Below are positions 38,608 through 51,783 of a stretch of DNA of 64,000 nucleotides, in pieces (positions within the stretch are counted from its first letter, which is position 1; each line of letters starts with the position of its first letter). The translations under genes and the position numbers were made by a program. The notes below the pieces were generated by a model. The model was given only the letters and a program-made list of their open reading frames with translations, searched no databases and was not told where the DNA came from. The DNA lies in contig NC_039502.1 in the NCBI RefSeq assembly GCF_003590095.1, positions 4,255,753 through 4,319,752 of the forward strand. The letters run 5' to 3'. The DNA is from Trichoplusia ni. Lineage: Eukaryota; Arthropoda; Insecta; Lepidoptera; Noctuidae.

Positions 38608-39315
38608 TTTGGTGACATGACTACACGAATAATTAGTGCTAGGGGGCAACACACCAAATATTTATGGAAAAGCGTCCGGGTGATCTAAAATTTTTCACAA
38701 GTGACTTTTTTCTAAAAATAAAGAAATTGGATGACTTTTTCTGTTATTTAACGCTTTGATGTATCAGATCTACTTCGCATTATTGTACCAGTGATCAATA
38801 CAAGGCAAAATTTTATTGATAATCATTTTTTCTTCCTAACTTTATCTCGAACAACTACATTGACTTAACAAACTGAATGCTAGTGACCTTAGCTCTATAA
38901 TTACATCGATACCAAATATACGAGTATCTTAAGCTTTTACAACTTGTTCATTAGAGTTTACGTTTGTAATAAGGAAGGTTTAACTAGAAATTACATTGAC
39001 TGTTATTGGCATTCAGTAAGACTCATTAGGGAGGGTGTAAAACCAAATGAAAGTAATAAATAACAATGTAGCTATACCTGTATATAAAATATATAGGTAT
39101 ATATTTGAGCTTTATTTAGCGCACTAATTATACTATTATTTTAATGTTAATTGCTTGTGTCTTTTTTTTCTCACTGACCAAATGTGACCATTCAGTCATC
39201 TAAATTTCAGTATTCATAACCTATCACATTAAGTAAAGAAAACAAAAACAACGGTAAATGGCGAAGCGGACTCGCGTCACTGAGCGTTTCCTGTGAATAG
39301 TTAAAGAAATCTATA
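38608..39315. other. Spacer of the Helitron-like inverted pair
   Basis: 708 bases of AT-rich DNA without a recognisable gene. A scrap aatggcgaagcggactcgcgtcac near 39257 is GC-rich and repeat-like. Confidence 0.45.
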
Positions 39316-39592
39316 TCTATACTCTATACTAATATATAAAGCTGAAGAGTTTGTTTGTTTGATTGTTTGTTTGTTTGAACGCGCTAATCTCAGGAACTAC
39401 TGGTCCAAATTGAAAAATTCTTTTTGTGTTGAATAAACCATTTACCGAGGAAGGCTTTAGGCTATAAACCATTACGCTGCGACTAATAGGAGCGAAGATA
39501 CAATGAAAAATGTGAAAAAAAAAGGGCAGGTATAAATAAATCATAACTTATAATCTTCTACCCACGGGGACGAAGTCGCGGGCAACAGCTAG
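39316..39592 (+). mobile_element. Helitron-like element, right arm of an inverted pair
   Basis: Plus strand: TCTATACTCTATACTAATAT at 39316 to CGCGGGCAACAGCTAG at 39592, flanked by A and T. Near-identical to the reverse complement of 38347-38607, including a doubled TCTATAC start, so the two copies are closely related. Confidence 0.8.
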
Positions 39593-39845
39593 TTTGATAA
39601 TAATTTGACCCGCATAAAATTTTTGACAGTACTGACTGGTTTTTGTTGTTATAGCAACAAATTAAATGCATCATCAGTAAAAATTTCAACTGTTTAGCTA
39701 ACATACGAGTAGTTCATGAGATACGATCTGGTGACCACCGTACCCACGTCAGACTACAGTTCTGTTCCCTTTGGAGACGGAACCTCATAAAGTAATGTAT
39801 CAAAAAAAGAAAAGGCAGTTTCAAATTTTCTATTAGTGGAAGTAG

Positions 39846-40054
39846 TCACCCTACTAATATTATAAACGCGAAAGTTTGTACGTGTGGATGTTTGTTCCTC
39901 TTTCACGCAAAAACCACTGAACGGATTTAGACGAAACTGGCACACAGATAGTTAATAACCAGGATTAACACATAATATGACAGTTATATCCCAATTTTAT
40001 GTTCCTGTGGGACATTTTCGTTTTGAAGTGGGCAGGCCTGCGAGCGACAGCTAG
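39846..40054 (+). mobile_element. Helitron-like element, second subfamily
   Basis: ctactaatattataaacgcgaaagt...aaccactgaacggatttagacgaaac...cgacagctag followed by T. The 5' TC is not followed by the usual spacing and the preceding base is G, so the 5' end may be eroded. Confidence 0.6.
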
Positions 40055-40514
40055 TAATAGTATAGTTACAAAAGCATAAAACTGTTTAAAAGTCAAAACA
40101 TGGCTACTTATGTACTACTTTATTCGAATTCCCCTTTATAATTCAATACGCGAACGGACAACATTTTATTTCAATAAAAAACACTTTTCCATTTATCTAC
40201 TTTAAAAGTTAACGATTTTTGACCTTCCAGATTGATCGCGTTGACACAATCAGATCAATTTATTGATGATAAATTGACTGGGAGTCTTACTATGATGGGA
40301 AAAGATGGCTCCAATAAACCAAGATGGTGGAAAAAGATATTTGACTTTCGATCGTTTTTTGTTGTTACAGTAATAATTTAATCGAAGATAATATCAGTAG
40401 CCCTTACGTCCACTTATTCGGAATTCTGTAGAATTGAATAAATAAGAAAGGCAATAAAAATCAACATGTTTTTGAAAGAGCTAAATTGTTCAAGCCAAAA
40501 AAGTTGATCCTGTC

Positions 40515-40610
40515 ATGATTAGTTTTTCGTACCCTATGGGTCAAAACAAAACCCTATTATTTCTAAGGCACCGCTGTTTGTCAGTAGTTCCGTTCGTCTG
40601 TCATCAGGTT
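40515..40610 (-). repeat. GTTCCGTA-family fragment
   Basis: Reverse complement of the family tail: gtaccctatgggtcaaaacaaaaccctatt and ttccgttcgtctgtc. Confidence 0.5.
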
Positions 40611-41267
40611 GCGATCCGATATAGATATACATACTTTCATAAATAAAGCTAACCTCCTCTCCCACAATTTATTTGGCACCCGCCCAATTTGTTTTTATTT
40701 GTAAGTACTTGTGTGTCCTGAGTCCGACTAGCACTTGACCGGTTATTATGATAGCCAAGTAGCCGAGTGATAGCAATATAGCATTATTTCCAAATCACAC
40801 TACGTAGTACGACATTTCCTTTTTTACCCCATCATTGGGTAACGGACTTACCTTCCTTCCAATCTTCTCGAAAACAATCACAGCTTCAGTAAATTTTGAT
40901 GTTTATTACGTAAATTTCACAAAATAACAGAGTTCAACACTTAAATGTGCAATGCTTTCACTTTCTTCTTCGATATCCGTAAGGTCACGATTTAAAACAA
41001 CCAATACAATATTATATTCCGGACAACGACTACCAATAATATAATAAAAGATTTAAAATTCACACTTGTCATAACTCAAAAATCTTGACACAAATTCGTC
41101 TAACGTATCAATTTGATGAATATTTTCTTTTGCATCACAAGGATAGAAACAATAATTATTTAAATCGAGGGAATCAGGTCTCGCCCGAAGACATGATTAA
41201 AATGTATAAAAGAGGCAACCTTTTTTTTGTAGAGCCAAAGTCACTAGGGACAGCTGTTGATAATAAA

Positions 41268-41571
41268 AAAACCGGTCAAGTGCGAGTCGGACTTGCGACG
41301 CTGAGGGTTTCGTACAAAAAGGCTGATGGAAAACAAATGAGTAACAATTGGTGATCAATCAAATTTGTGACCGCGGCAAGGTTTGCTTAACCTCCATATT
41401 TATTTTAATTTGTTGTTTACTATAACAGTAACATAAATACATCTTTGTAGAAAAAAAAACTATTTATGAGACAGTACGGGCTGGTGACAGACAGATTGAC
41501 AGAAAAACAGAAATCGAAGCAGAAGCAGTAATAGGGTTCCGTTTTTACCCTTTGGTTACGGCACCCTAAAA
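41268..41571 (+). repeat. Full-length GTTCCGTA-family interspersed repeat
   Basis: Starts accggtcaagtgcgagtcgg, passes agggtttcgtaca, gtgaccgcggcaaggtttgc and gggctggtgacagacagatt, and ends agggttccgtttttaccctt...ggcaccctaaaa. It is the best reference copy for the partial ones in this window. No coding capacity; transposition mechanism not clear from sequence. Confidence 0.7.
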
Positions 41572-44569
41572 GCTAAAGAGATCACAACCGTTTTTTTGAA
41601 ACATTATAATGATTGATTTAATAATAGTATAATGTTCATTTAGCAAACTGGTTCAAATCCTTATTTGTATGGAAGTTATTAGCATAAGTAATGAAGATAT
41701 TTTCAATTTTAGACTTTAATGTGACGCAAAAGGCGCCAAACGGCTATCGATTTACTGTTTTTGACCAGTAGTCTGTAATTATCGGGGTCAATGACATGTA
41801 GATCTATATCTAAATACCGTATATTAAATACTAAAGGAACATAAAAATTTGTCAATAAAACTCGATCGCTCTATAATTCTGATTAAATGTAACGTTACTC
41901 CAAAAGAAACTATTGAAAATTCACACATTCGATACATTCTCAATAGCCAACGAAAGGTCCAAAATCTAAATAATAGCAATAACATCAATAATGAACTCCA
42001 ACAAAATCCTTACTTCGTCGCATAATTCAAGAAAAAAAACAACAAAAGGAACTTTTTGTTTATGAAAAAAAAGTTTATGGGAAAGAAACCCGAACGCCTA
42101 AAAATGTTAGGAGCGCGTCTCACCCGGTACGGGAGCGGAATTTTAAACAGGACTCCTTAAAGGGAACGTCGGGGATGCCTTAGGCTTGATGAAAAACATC
42201 CAGACGATGAATCAGAACTCAGTCTGAGACTTAAAATTGTTGGAATTATTGTTTTTGATGAAAATAAGGATGAACGTGATGTTATGGGAGAGATATGTTT
42301 GGCTGATATCGTTGATCTTCGTCATGTTTTCACTCAATCATTAATATAGAATTTAAAGGAGCAGTTTCATAAAATCTAATTGAAATACATATAACTAGAT
42401 AATGTAAATCAAGCACTAGTTTCAGTTCAGACCATTGAGTACAGTTATTTTGTACTACTTGCTGTCAGGGCTACTGTCTACCAAGAAATGAATCGCCAGC
42501 TTTTGAAATATAGAATGTAATCCTAGCTAGAAGTAGTCTTATCTGCCCTGATAATTATGCACATGAACCAATTTCCCAGCTCGCTAAAAGAAATTTTATC
42601 TGGTAACAATTAGATCGTACAACTGCTTGCCCAACTACTTCTGCTTAAGCTACAAGGTCATCAACTATGTATGTTTTTGTATCGGACAACGTAGAGAAAT
42701 GATAAATTAATAGCCTTTCAATGCGAACAGATTAATCACAATGTTAATCGGCATAGTCCAAGACACATATTAATTTCATTAATTATTTTTTGCTGTAATT
42801 CAAATAAATTTTAACAAGCAACGGTGGAAGCACCTGTTAACAAGCCAATTAAAATCGTATAAAATTAATGGTGACCTAATATTTATTTTATTCTTGTAAA
42901 CAACTACGGTTCACAATCCTGCAAAGATTCAAATCTGTGATTTGCGGTCTACTTACTAGTACATTATGAACTTGTAAAACTGGATCAATTTCTGTTGCAT
43001 ATATATTATTAAATTAACATTTTCTCTCGCAATTTTCATAAATGGGTCTATTTATCAGATATTGCACAATTTTCTTCTGCATGAAGACATAATTATGTTC
43101 AAAAATACAGAACAGAGATTCCCTTGAAAGACAAGGTTTTTAAACACGCTAAATGTCCAGTTAATTCGCGCCTACTTACATTTTAAATCAAGTATTCATG
43201 TCCAACTTTTTGTAAATTGTTCAGGTTTACCGTCATAAATTTGTTACGTGGTATACGCCCAACATCGGTAAGAATGGGTGATTATGTAAATGGCGTATAA
43301 TGACAAGTGTAGGTCCATTAAAACGCGCTTTTTACCATCGATTTGATCGGTAGAGTTCTAAAGAATGGTCCAAATAATGAGACGAAAACAAATACCAATC
43401 TTGGCTTCGTGCGCCAAGATTAATTTCACTCTTGCTTTAATTTAAATTTTGTAACGCATTCGAACAATGGTACACCTGTCAAGAAAAGTAGGACGATATT
43501 AATAAAAACTCGCAACTTTGTTGAAGCTTTGTCACAGGCTCTGCAAGCCGCTATCATATTAAATATAGCTTAATGGACTTACTGTACTATAAAAGTACCG
43601 TCTTTCATACGCAACATTGTTTAAATGAGCTTTCTTGAATAATTTTATAACTTAAATGAGATTGGTTGAACAGTTGAACTATAGATTAAAAAGCAGATAA
43701 ATCAATTTCTTTTCCTGAATTGTTTTTAAAAGCAATACTTATTACTCCGCACTGAATTAAGTTCACTTTCTTATTTAACAATTTTGTTACAAATTAATTA
43801 TTTCTTGTCAAAGTTTATAACACGAGCGGAAATTCAAAAGCAATATCTCAAAATTGGTGTTTACCTGAAACGAACTTTCACTTTCAGTTTGTCATTCTTG
43901 AATCACTCACGATGATTAATGGTGTACAAAATTATAAGGTGGTCGCGGCTTACGAAATTGCCCGGGAATCGTGGCCCTTGGACCATAAAAATAAAAAACA
44001 AGCGATGGTGTGGGAACGTCCCTTTGTACATTACGGAGTTTTGCCCTTTTTTCAATCGAGCGGCAAGGAAGCACGCCCGATCTGATCAAAGTTTTATAAC
44101 CCACTCACCAATTTTATGGTTTTAATTTCAAACGGGGAAGCTGATAAGTTCACTTTTGATACAGTTTAAAGGAAATTCGAGATGGATAGTGAACACCCGC
44201 TTAATTTAAATTTTGTATACAAAAAGAGTCTCTATTGTGAATCGAATGTAGAGGGTGGTATTATTATTTCGGGTTTGGCGCAAGCGAACAAAACAATGCA
44301 CGGTCTTATGGGAAGGGCAGGCAACCCCTTCCGCAAGTAATTCATGTACACAATTATCGCTCACATTGCGCGAATGTTAGTTTTATTTTTAATGCATAAT
44401 TAATTGTGTTCGAAAGTACAAAACATTTTAAACAAAGAAAAACGCTATGTCAACAAAAGATAAGATTGTATTTGTATGAGAAGTGTACAAAACAATATAG
44501 AGTACGTATAATCAGATTATCATGCAGGTCAGCCGTCCAACATGAATCTAGGCACACATGTCTGGAGCT

Positions 44570-44760
44570 CGCACAACGTCATTCGCGTCGCTGAGACGTT
44601 GCGCGACGGACGTCAGCGCGCGCGCCGCGACCGTTAAAATTCAAATTTCAAACAGTTACTGAACAAAATCGTGACATTGTTATATGGAATAATAAATAAA
44701 AAAGTGTTTTTAGTATACGAAACTTTTTGGTATCGGATTTTGTGAGTGAATTTCAGTGAT
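44570..44760 (+). promoter_or_regulatory. CpG-rich promoter region
   Basis: A dense CpG patch at 44575-44633 (gagacgttgcgcgacgg, ggacgtcagcgcgcgc) stands out from AT-rich DNA and includes a CRE-like gacgtca. An arthropod initiator TCAGT lies at 44753-44757, about 126 bases before the ATG at 44881. There is no TATA box at the expected place. Confidence 0.5.
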
Positions 44761-44880
44761 ATAAAAATAAATCGTTTGGTTGATCCTGTACTCGTGTGCA
44801 TGTAGAGACAAGTGGTTGTGACCTTCTGTGTTTTAAAAAAGGAGTTTGTTCTCAAACTTGTACGCAAAAGTGATGGAAAT

Positions 44881-44953
44881 ATGAATTCGAAAAAGTTGGA
44901 ATGTTTTGACCACGACGATTCTGTGGATGATAAGCCAAGTCTCAGCTTTTTAG
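44881..44953 (+). CDS. Short first coding exon of an unidentified gene
   Basis: ATG in the context gaaatATGa opens 24 codons, MNSKKLECFDHDDSVDDKPS followed by LSFL, and one extra base before the donor TTTTTAG|GTAAGT (phase 1). The peptide is acidic and hydrophilic with no signal peptide; it resembles the short cytosolic N-terminal tails that precede transporter domains, but that is only a guess. It ends in the same phase as the exon at 22510-22984, so the two could be alternative first exons of one plus-strand gene with shared exons outside or further right. Downstream exons are not established. Confidence 0.5.
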
Positions 44954-47900
44954 GTAAGTTTGAATGAGAAATTGTGTAAACAGAAATAGTTTCATTGATA
45001 ACTTCTGATATTTATGAGTTTGACTATTGATATGAAATTGTGTGCTTGTGATAAACTGTAGGGTTAGAATGCTATTAGTAAGCGTCGGAAACTCAGTGAA
45101 CTTTATTGCAGAAATCATGACTCCGTAATATACATTATTATCTTTAGATTAGATTTCTACATCAGTAATTTGAAAATCCATTCATGAATACCATAATTGG
45201 GATGTCGGATTCAAATTTAAATTCAAATGAGTAGATGCGAGGGTCGACTCTACTTTATTATGAAACTCTACTTCATGTTGCTACTTGTATTTTCATAGAA
45301 GTACTAGTAATATTCATTGTTGCCATAAGTACTTCGTTGCTTAAACAAAAGAACTCTGTTTATATGCGTAGTTTGAAACGTAAATTTAATTCTTGCTAGC
45401 CAGGTAAAAAAAAAGCAAATTCGGTTTGATATTACATTCATCATTTAAATCCCAACGAAAGTCGGGAAAACGAAAAGCAAAATTTTTAAAACGAGGTTTA
45501 TGTGACTAGGTACTTCGAAAACACTTGTTTTTGTAATTACAAACGGTTTTAATGGCTTGTCGCTTGAATAAGTTTATACGGCTTACGAGTGATATACTAA
45601 AAAGATCGTGTCTTGTGTCTGGCAATTAACCTTCGCAGAAACGACAGCAATTATTCCACTCCATTGAAAGAGTAATATGTGTTTCAAAGTATTTTATAAA
45701 TGTAAGTTTTTATTCTACATGCCTGCATGTTTCAAGAAATCTCGAAGTTTTTGCTGCACATTATTTATTTATATAGCACTGTTGATTACTGTACACGTCA
45801 AAAAAATACATCAGTATATCACCTTAACTGGCATAAGTGTTTCCATTTCAACATAAGTAGTTACTAATGTTTATACACGTTCTTCTTCGTTGCAATTGAT
45901 ATTAAGATCGTGCAATAAGATACCCAGACTAATGACATATGGTAGTCATCTAATTAGACTCATCCATTCATCGTCATAAAAACCTGACGTAATAATCAAA
46001 ATCCAGTGGTAAAAAACAATTGGATGAAATTGAAAATTTCCCAACATTTCACAATATCACGATGTCGTCTCAATCTGGATATTGTGGGGGTGTATTGACT
46101 CATAGACAAATGAAGCCACGTATCCTGGTGTGAGTCAGGTCCGAAGGTTCATAACCCACGCCATAAATATGCCTGTCGGCAGACTGAAGAGTTTATGTAG
46201 GTAGTGCAAGTGAAATCCAATATACGTTGCCAACAAGAAATTCGCCATCAACAAAGAGAAGACCAGAATTAAAAGAATGTACGATCAGACTTTAATACGG
46301 TTAAAAGTAATTGTAAGAATTGAGGTTTACAATTTCAAAGTGAAATTAGCTTTGTAAGGATTTTGTTTAAGTTTTATTTTGTCTGTAGAGTCATTTAATA
46401 TGCTGGTGGTATACATTCCTTAAATTACGAATGAAGTTATTTGAATTCGTTTTATCTTTCAATTTTTAATTTTTTCAGACTCCAAGTAGTCAAGACTCAA
46501 ATTAATATTAGTGCTTTCTTCAATTAGACAAACTTTTTGAATTTTTGATTGAGCCCAGAAGCCAGCTTCCATCAATCAACTGTTGCCACAATAAAGTTCA
46601 AAAATCACTTCATCAGCTCCTCTGTTTTACTTTATTCTAGATGTTTCTAAAAAACCGTGTGTAAGAACTGTCGCTGACAGGTACATTGAGGACTCAGTGT
46701 AAATGGTAAGGTCCTATAATCTAAGCCCTGATCGAGGCAGTCTCAGTTTTGCTTCAGAAATCTTGATCTTACGATCTTCACGGTGGCTTTTTGCGAACCC
46801 AGTTCTATCCCTTTACGACGTAAAATATTGATGCATTTTATTTTAAAGTAGGAATTTTAAAAGGTCTAGTAGAACTTTAGGATTTTCTAGTTTTTGAACT
46901 ATTATTTGCCAAAACGAGGTCCAAATTCGTCAATTTAATATTGCTTTAAAATTATAAACTATGGGGTTTATAACCTTTCGCATATATTATTTCAGTATGA
47001 TAAGAATAAATTACTTAAAATAAAACGGACGCCAATTAAAGAGTTAGGCATTGCTTAGAGGTCAAAATTCTTATCAAAATCCTACGAAAAGGTTTCTTAC
47101 TATCATTTCGAGACCACCAACATACCGGAATCTCAAAAACTAGGTTTAAATGTTTACATCAACTAATTGACAGTGACCTTAATACGTGCCATATTTATGC
47201 AAATATTATTGAAAGATGCAAAACACGTATTTTTTTCGAATGTAATGACTTATAATAACGGCGCTTATTCCGTAATCTTCAAGGTCTTTTTCTGTTTGAT
47301 TAGGATTATCTATTCATAGAATTCTGGATTAGTTATCAATGTAATGTTATTCATTTCTTACTGGAATCTTCAATTTGCGAATAACTGTTCGTTTGCATTT
47401 TGATTTCTCACGACTGACAAGCACATCACCTTTAAATATAAATTCTACATCTATATTACTCGAAACTTTTTCTTTCCTGGCAAAACCGTTATTGCTGTTC
47501 TCAAAGCTAAGGAAACCAGATTCAGCCTTATCAAGTGCGGTCTAGCCATCCAATTTGTACTACAACATGAGACCAATTAAATAAAAACTGGATGTTCTTG
47601 TTCTATAAACATTTCGACTGGTTTAGCTGTTGGCGATTAATTTAATTTAACTTAGCCATGGACTCTTGCAGATTAAATTTAACTGTAATTATCAATTAGA
47701 TGATAAATTTTATATTTATGTTGCATCGGTTTATCCTAAGGCAGTATTGCCTTGTAGTGGGGTTTTATGGCGTTATTATATCAGTGCATTGCGTAATAAA
47801 TTATAGAGTAGCAGTAATTTTAATCGTGACTAAATAGTATCTTTGAGATTTAATAATTCATTGCATCTTAAAAGTAAGAGCGGATTTCCAATCGTCTTTT

Positions 47901-48680
47901 GTTATCGATTAATGACTGTCGGGTAAACCGATGTTAAAACCAAAGAGGCTTTATCTATTGGTTCCAATGAAGACAGACTTTAAGAGTCTAGTGACATATG
48001 ACTATTTTAAGATATGCATACGCATATGTAGCATATAAAAGAGTCTATATGGCTGTCCTAAGTAGGGTAGCCTTAAAAAGATTGGTAAAAAGTAAAAATC
48101 ACTGCAACCGTGTTTAAAATTCCGTTCAAATGACCCTATTCGTTCACGAATATATGAATGTGTTTAAAGCTAACGCACATTGCCACCTATTAGTCAAATT
48201 GCTTAACCGATTTAGATAAAATATCTCGAGTTTAGCTTATCAACTCGTGTCAGACTTTACGTGTTTGTAAAATAAGTATGATATTTATATTTCCTTGAAT
48301 ATTTTAGTAATCGAAGCCAATGTAGAGATAAGACAAAAATGTTGTTTCTTAGAGATACCAAAATGGACGACATCTTAAGGAAAATTCTGCAGATTGAATA
48401 TAACTGGAGGGCAACAATAATTCTAGAACATATAAACGTACCACCCGTCTGGTTTATTATTTATTGATGCCAAATAAATTATAGCGTAGGGTTCTACATG
48501 AGACCTTAAATCACTAAACTACATCAACTTTATTGTATCAAAATGTAAATCCTACGCCTTTTGATATACGGTTCAAAGTCCATTGCATGACCGTACCCTC
48601 ATTGCTGTCCCATTTTTTGCAAGTCAACAACGTTCCCTCGAAACACCTGAACATGTTTTTTGTAACACAACAGTTATAAT
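44954..48680. other. Intron-like stretch
   Basis: No exon recognised. It begins with a consensus donor, so the first part is probably intron 1 of the 44.9 kb gene. Confidence 0.4.
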
Positions 48681-49133
48681 AGATTTTGATACATTATTGT
48701 CAAGACTTAGATAGAAATGATGTAATAGTTAAGAAGTCACTTTGCGATGACCTTGATTTGACACAGATCAACAATGCGCGGAAGCGTTTGAGAATTTATT
48801 GACAAATAATCACCTTTTTGGATTAATGGATAATATTTTTTATTAAGACGATAAAGAAAATAAAGATGCTGAAGTTATCTTAAACATTGACATGGAAACA
48901 GATATTAAAACAAGCAAGGAAACTGCAGAACCAGTCGACTATAATGACGACACTTCTGATAACCTCACTGAACTTTTAACACTTTACCAACCTACTAATG
49001 GCTAGAATACTAATAATAAATCTGAAGACGAAACAGAAACGAGTTTGATTAAAGGCATTTCTAATAAATCACGAGCATTCTTGGACGGGATAAGCCAAAT
49101 CTCGAACGGGACTTTGTCGGTCTTTCAAAGCTA
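48680..49133 (+). pseudogene. Decayed coding block, segment 1 (unidentified)
   Basis: Coding-like codons with strong purine-first bias run through this region with interruptions. A first frame (about 48695-48757) reads DLDRNDVIVKKSLCDDLDL. An apparent +1 or -2 change then shifts to a frame that holds from 48757 to 49133: AEAFENLLTNNHLFGLMDN, a TAA (48844), DDKENKDAEVILNIDMETD and onward, a TAG (49009), then KGISNKSRAFLDG and further, to a final TAG. The acidic, Asn/Asp-rich product is not recognised. The AG at 48846 could be read as a phase-1 acceptor for the 44.9 kb exon, but the same frame is already coding-like upstream of it, which favours a decayed continuous exon. Confidence 0.45.
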
Positions 49134-50347
49134 GTAATTGCTAGTTTGTAGATAGTGGCGAGTTTGAATATCGTGGTACTTGGACTTCCACTCTCTCTGC
49201 GTATCTCTGTCAAGGTTTGACGTCGAGAGATATGCATGTAGAGGGTGAAAGCTTAGCTTCGGAAAAGGGTTGAGCGTATAACGGAACTGATATTGATGCA
49301 GTTTTTGGTTGTTTTGCATATCTCTTCAAAGGGCTTTTTGAAGTAATGAAATTGTAATTCATTTCTAGGTCTCAATACAATACAGCTAGTAGAAGTAATA
49401 GAACTTAATTAAACAAAGGGTTACAATATCAGTCTTATGTATTCTTTCAATTGAACAGGACAGGACAACAGGAGACACTTCATAAACTTTAAAAAAAGGT
49501 AAGCTAAACAGTGCTACATGCTTACAATAAATTGTTACGACCCCGAAAAAATAACTACAAACAAACAGATCGTAACAAGTTGAGCTCCTGGGCAATACTG
49601 AGCATACTGGTTAACTCACACTACAACTACCGAAATCGATTACGAATTCATTTTTCCCATAATCGATTCAATCAAATCGAATAATATTTCTTAAGCACCG
49701 AAACTGGCATCGTTTTATAATAAGCTCTTTAATTCCCTTGTATTTGGAAGATTCTTTACAAGATTATCTAATGCTTTGGTGTAATCGTTGGAGCAGCTTA
49801 CCCACGGTAATAAAAAATGTAGTTATGATATTACATTCAAATCTGTTGAGTAAGTGGTAGGTACTTGACTTTTTATTACAACTTGTACGGCTTAAGTTAA
49901 CATACAAATCACATTAGTATGGGCAGGACATTTGGGAATCAAACAAACTAACTCTCATAGATACTTTTAGTGGATATTTACCTATGAGTATATTTTTGTA
50001 ACTCATTAAAAATTTTACATAAGGAATGGAACAAATTGCATTTCAACTTTTTGGATGCGTTTCTGTTTAACAAATTAACTTATAGACTTCTATATGTTTA
50101 GAATGAAATGGCATATGAGTGGGAATTTCATGATTTATTTAAACAAATGTCTGCATAAAATCAGAATAACTCAGAAACACTCATTACCTACCACTTGCAA
50201 AACCGATAACAGGTATATTGCATCCGTTCGGAGCCCTATTCAATGCTTTCACAATGCACTTTCGCTACGCTTCGCTTTTTGTGTAATATCAATACAAATA
50301 TTTTACAAAAACCTCTTTGCTTTGACACTGTAATATACTCAAATTGT

Positions 50348-50446
50348 AGGGAAACTTTACAGGTTAACAAATGAAGCCACAGGATTAAGAAAGTTTGAGA
50401 ACAATGACAGTGAATTTAAAGACTTACAACGATATTACTACAACGT
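50348..50446 (+). pseudogene. Decayed coding block, segment 2 (unidentified)
   Basis: An open stretch of about 31 codons with coding-like base periodicity: KLYRLTNEATGLRKFENN, DSEFKDLQRYYYN. It is preceded by aaattgtag (acceptor-like) and followed by GTAATA (weak donor). No family recognised. Confidence 0.35.
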
Positions 50447-50459
50447 AATAATAATAATA

Positions 50460-50625
50460 ACCTTTGCTATTTTTAGGTTTCGGTACCCGAAGTGCTAAAT
50501 GGAATACTACTATTACCAAGGCTACCTGCTTGTCCCTCTGCCCGTCAATCACTGAGCTGTCTGTGATAGCTGATTATGCAGTTCTGTTACCGCTGCAGCT
50601 GTAACAAGTAGGGTGACTCTTTTTT
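50460..50625 (+). repeat. GTTCCGTA-family-like fragment
   Basis: ctatttttaggtttcggtacccgaagtgc...ttgtccctctgcccgtcaatc...gagctgtctgtgatagctg resembles the family's 3' half, in degraded form. Confidence 0.4.
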
Positions 50626-51399
50626 TCCAAATTCGATTAAAGACGATAATTATAAGACTTACATCACTATCTTGTCCAAAGAACCGTATTTAATACTCAA
50701 CATTACAATTCATGTTGTGACTTATTCTAAAAACGTCTAGAATTTTAATCTGACACTTACATTTTCCTATCAGCCAAACTCGAAAAGCACCGCATCGAAA
50801 TACATGCATAAAAACTAATGATGCTTGACTATATTTTCGTTAAAAAGTGTTAAGTGGGCTAAGTTAAGAATTTCAATTTAATTAACGGCGTGTTTCATTT
50901 AAAGATTAGTGCAGTACAAAATGAACGTGGCTTCTAAAAATATGTGGATTATGAAGAAAAGCTGATAATCCCGCGATCTTTATTTCAGTTGTACTTCAAA
51001 CGAATAGTTAATCTAAAAGAGTAGGAATTTTATGGTAACGGTGTGAACGGAATTCTTAAATCTAAATCCAAATTAAATAATCTCGAAGCAATATTGTGTT
51101 TATAATTTGTATCTGCTACTATTAAGATTACTTATGGCTATTAAATAAACTGCTCTTGTCGTACCTAATCATAATTTCGAATAAATTACTATCTTCCACA
51201 TTATGTACAATTTTTTTCAAACACAAAACGTTCAGTTGTTTGTCACCAAAACAAATATCAAAAGTGACGAGGAATGATGACAAAATCTTTTAACAATCGG
51301 CTCTAGCCTATTCTAAATCACTTCTTATATAACCCCTTTCATCCCATTAAGCCTTCTTAATCTTCCATAATCCGTAAACATACAAAGCGAGCAACACAT

Positions 51400-51783
51400 T
51401 GGTGCGTGAGCATTCAGTGTGGTCCAACGATTATCAACAAAGGGACCGATGGAACGTGTGCCCAGTCCACGAAGACCGGTACCATTTGAGACTTTTTTCA
51501 CACCAGTAATGAAGTGGCGATGACTTTGACTGCCCTACCTGTTGAACAAAGACAATAGGCCGACCCTTTTATAAAAAATGAAGATCAACTGCTATTTTTA
51601 GATGCCATTTGAAATATTGAAGACGATTCACTGTATTTTAATAGTGACTATCATGATGATGATTCATACCTAAATAATACATCAGTTGAATTACGCGTGG
51701 TTAATCATAATCATGAGCTGACTTTAGATGGGTTCGAAATTAGTCGAACAATCCCAATAAATACGTGTGAGAAAACAGTTATA
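51400..51783 (+). pseudogene. Decayed coding block, segment 3 (unidentified)
   Basis: One frame is almost open for about 128 codons, broken by TGA (51487), TAG (51556) and TGA (51610), each one substitution from a sense codon. Readable parts include NEVAMTLTALPVEQRQ, ADPFIKNEDQLLFLDAI, NIEDDSLYFNSDYHDDDSY and ELTLDGFEISRTIPINTCEK. It stops where a SINE begins. Acidic and Asn-rich like segment 1; no family recognised. Confidence 0.45.

Larger units (their letters stand above)
22985..44570. other. Long non-coding stretch, probably intron or intergenic
   Basis: Apart from the candidate exon at 24724 and the repeats listed separately, I see no supported coding exon. Open frames here are short, lack promoter or splice support, or lie within repeats. 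If the 22.5 kb gene extends beyond the window, most of this is intron. Confidence 0.45.

Noticed and set aside
38464..38688. Similar protein-like frames at 38464 (+) and 39329 (-)
   Set aside because: The similarity comes from the same Helitron-like repeat in inverted copies, not from a gene.
48846..48850. Splice acceptor joining the 44.9 kb exon to 48848 (phase matches)
   Set aside because: The same frame is coding-like before the AG and is soon stopped by TAG; a decayed continuous exon explains it better. Kept only as an alternative.
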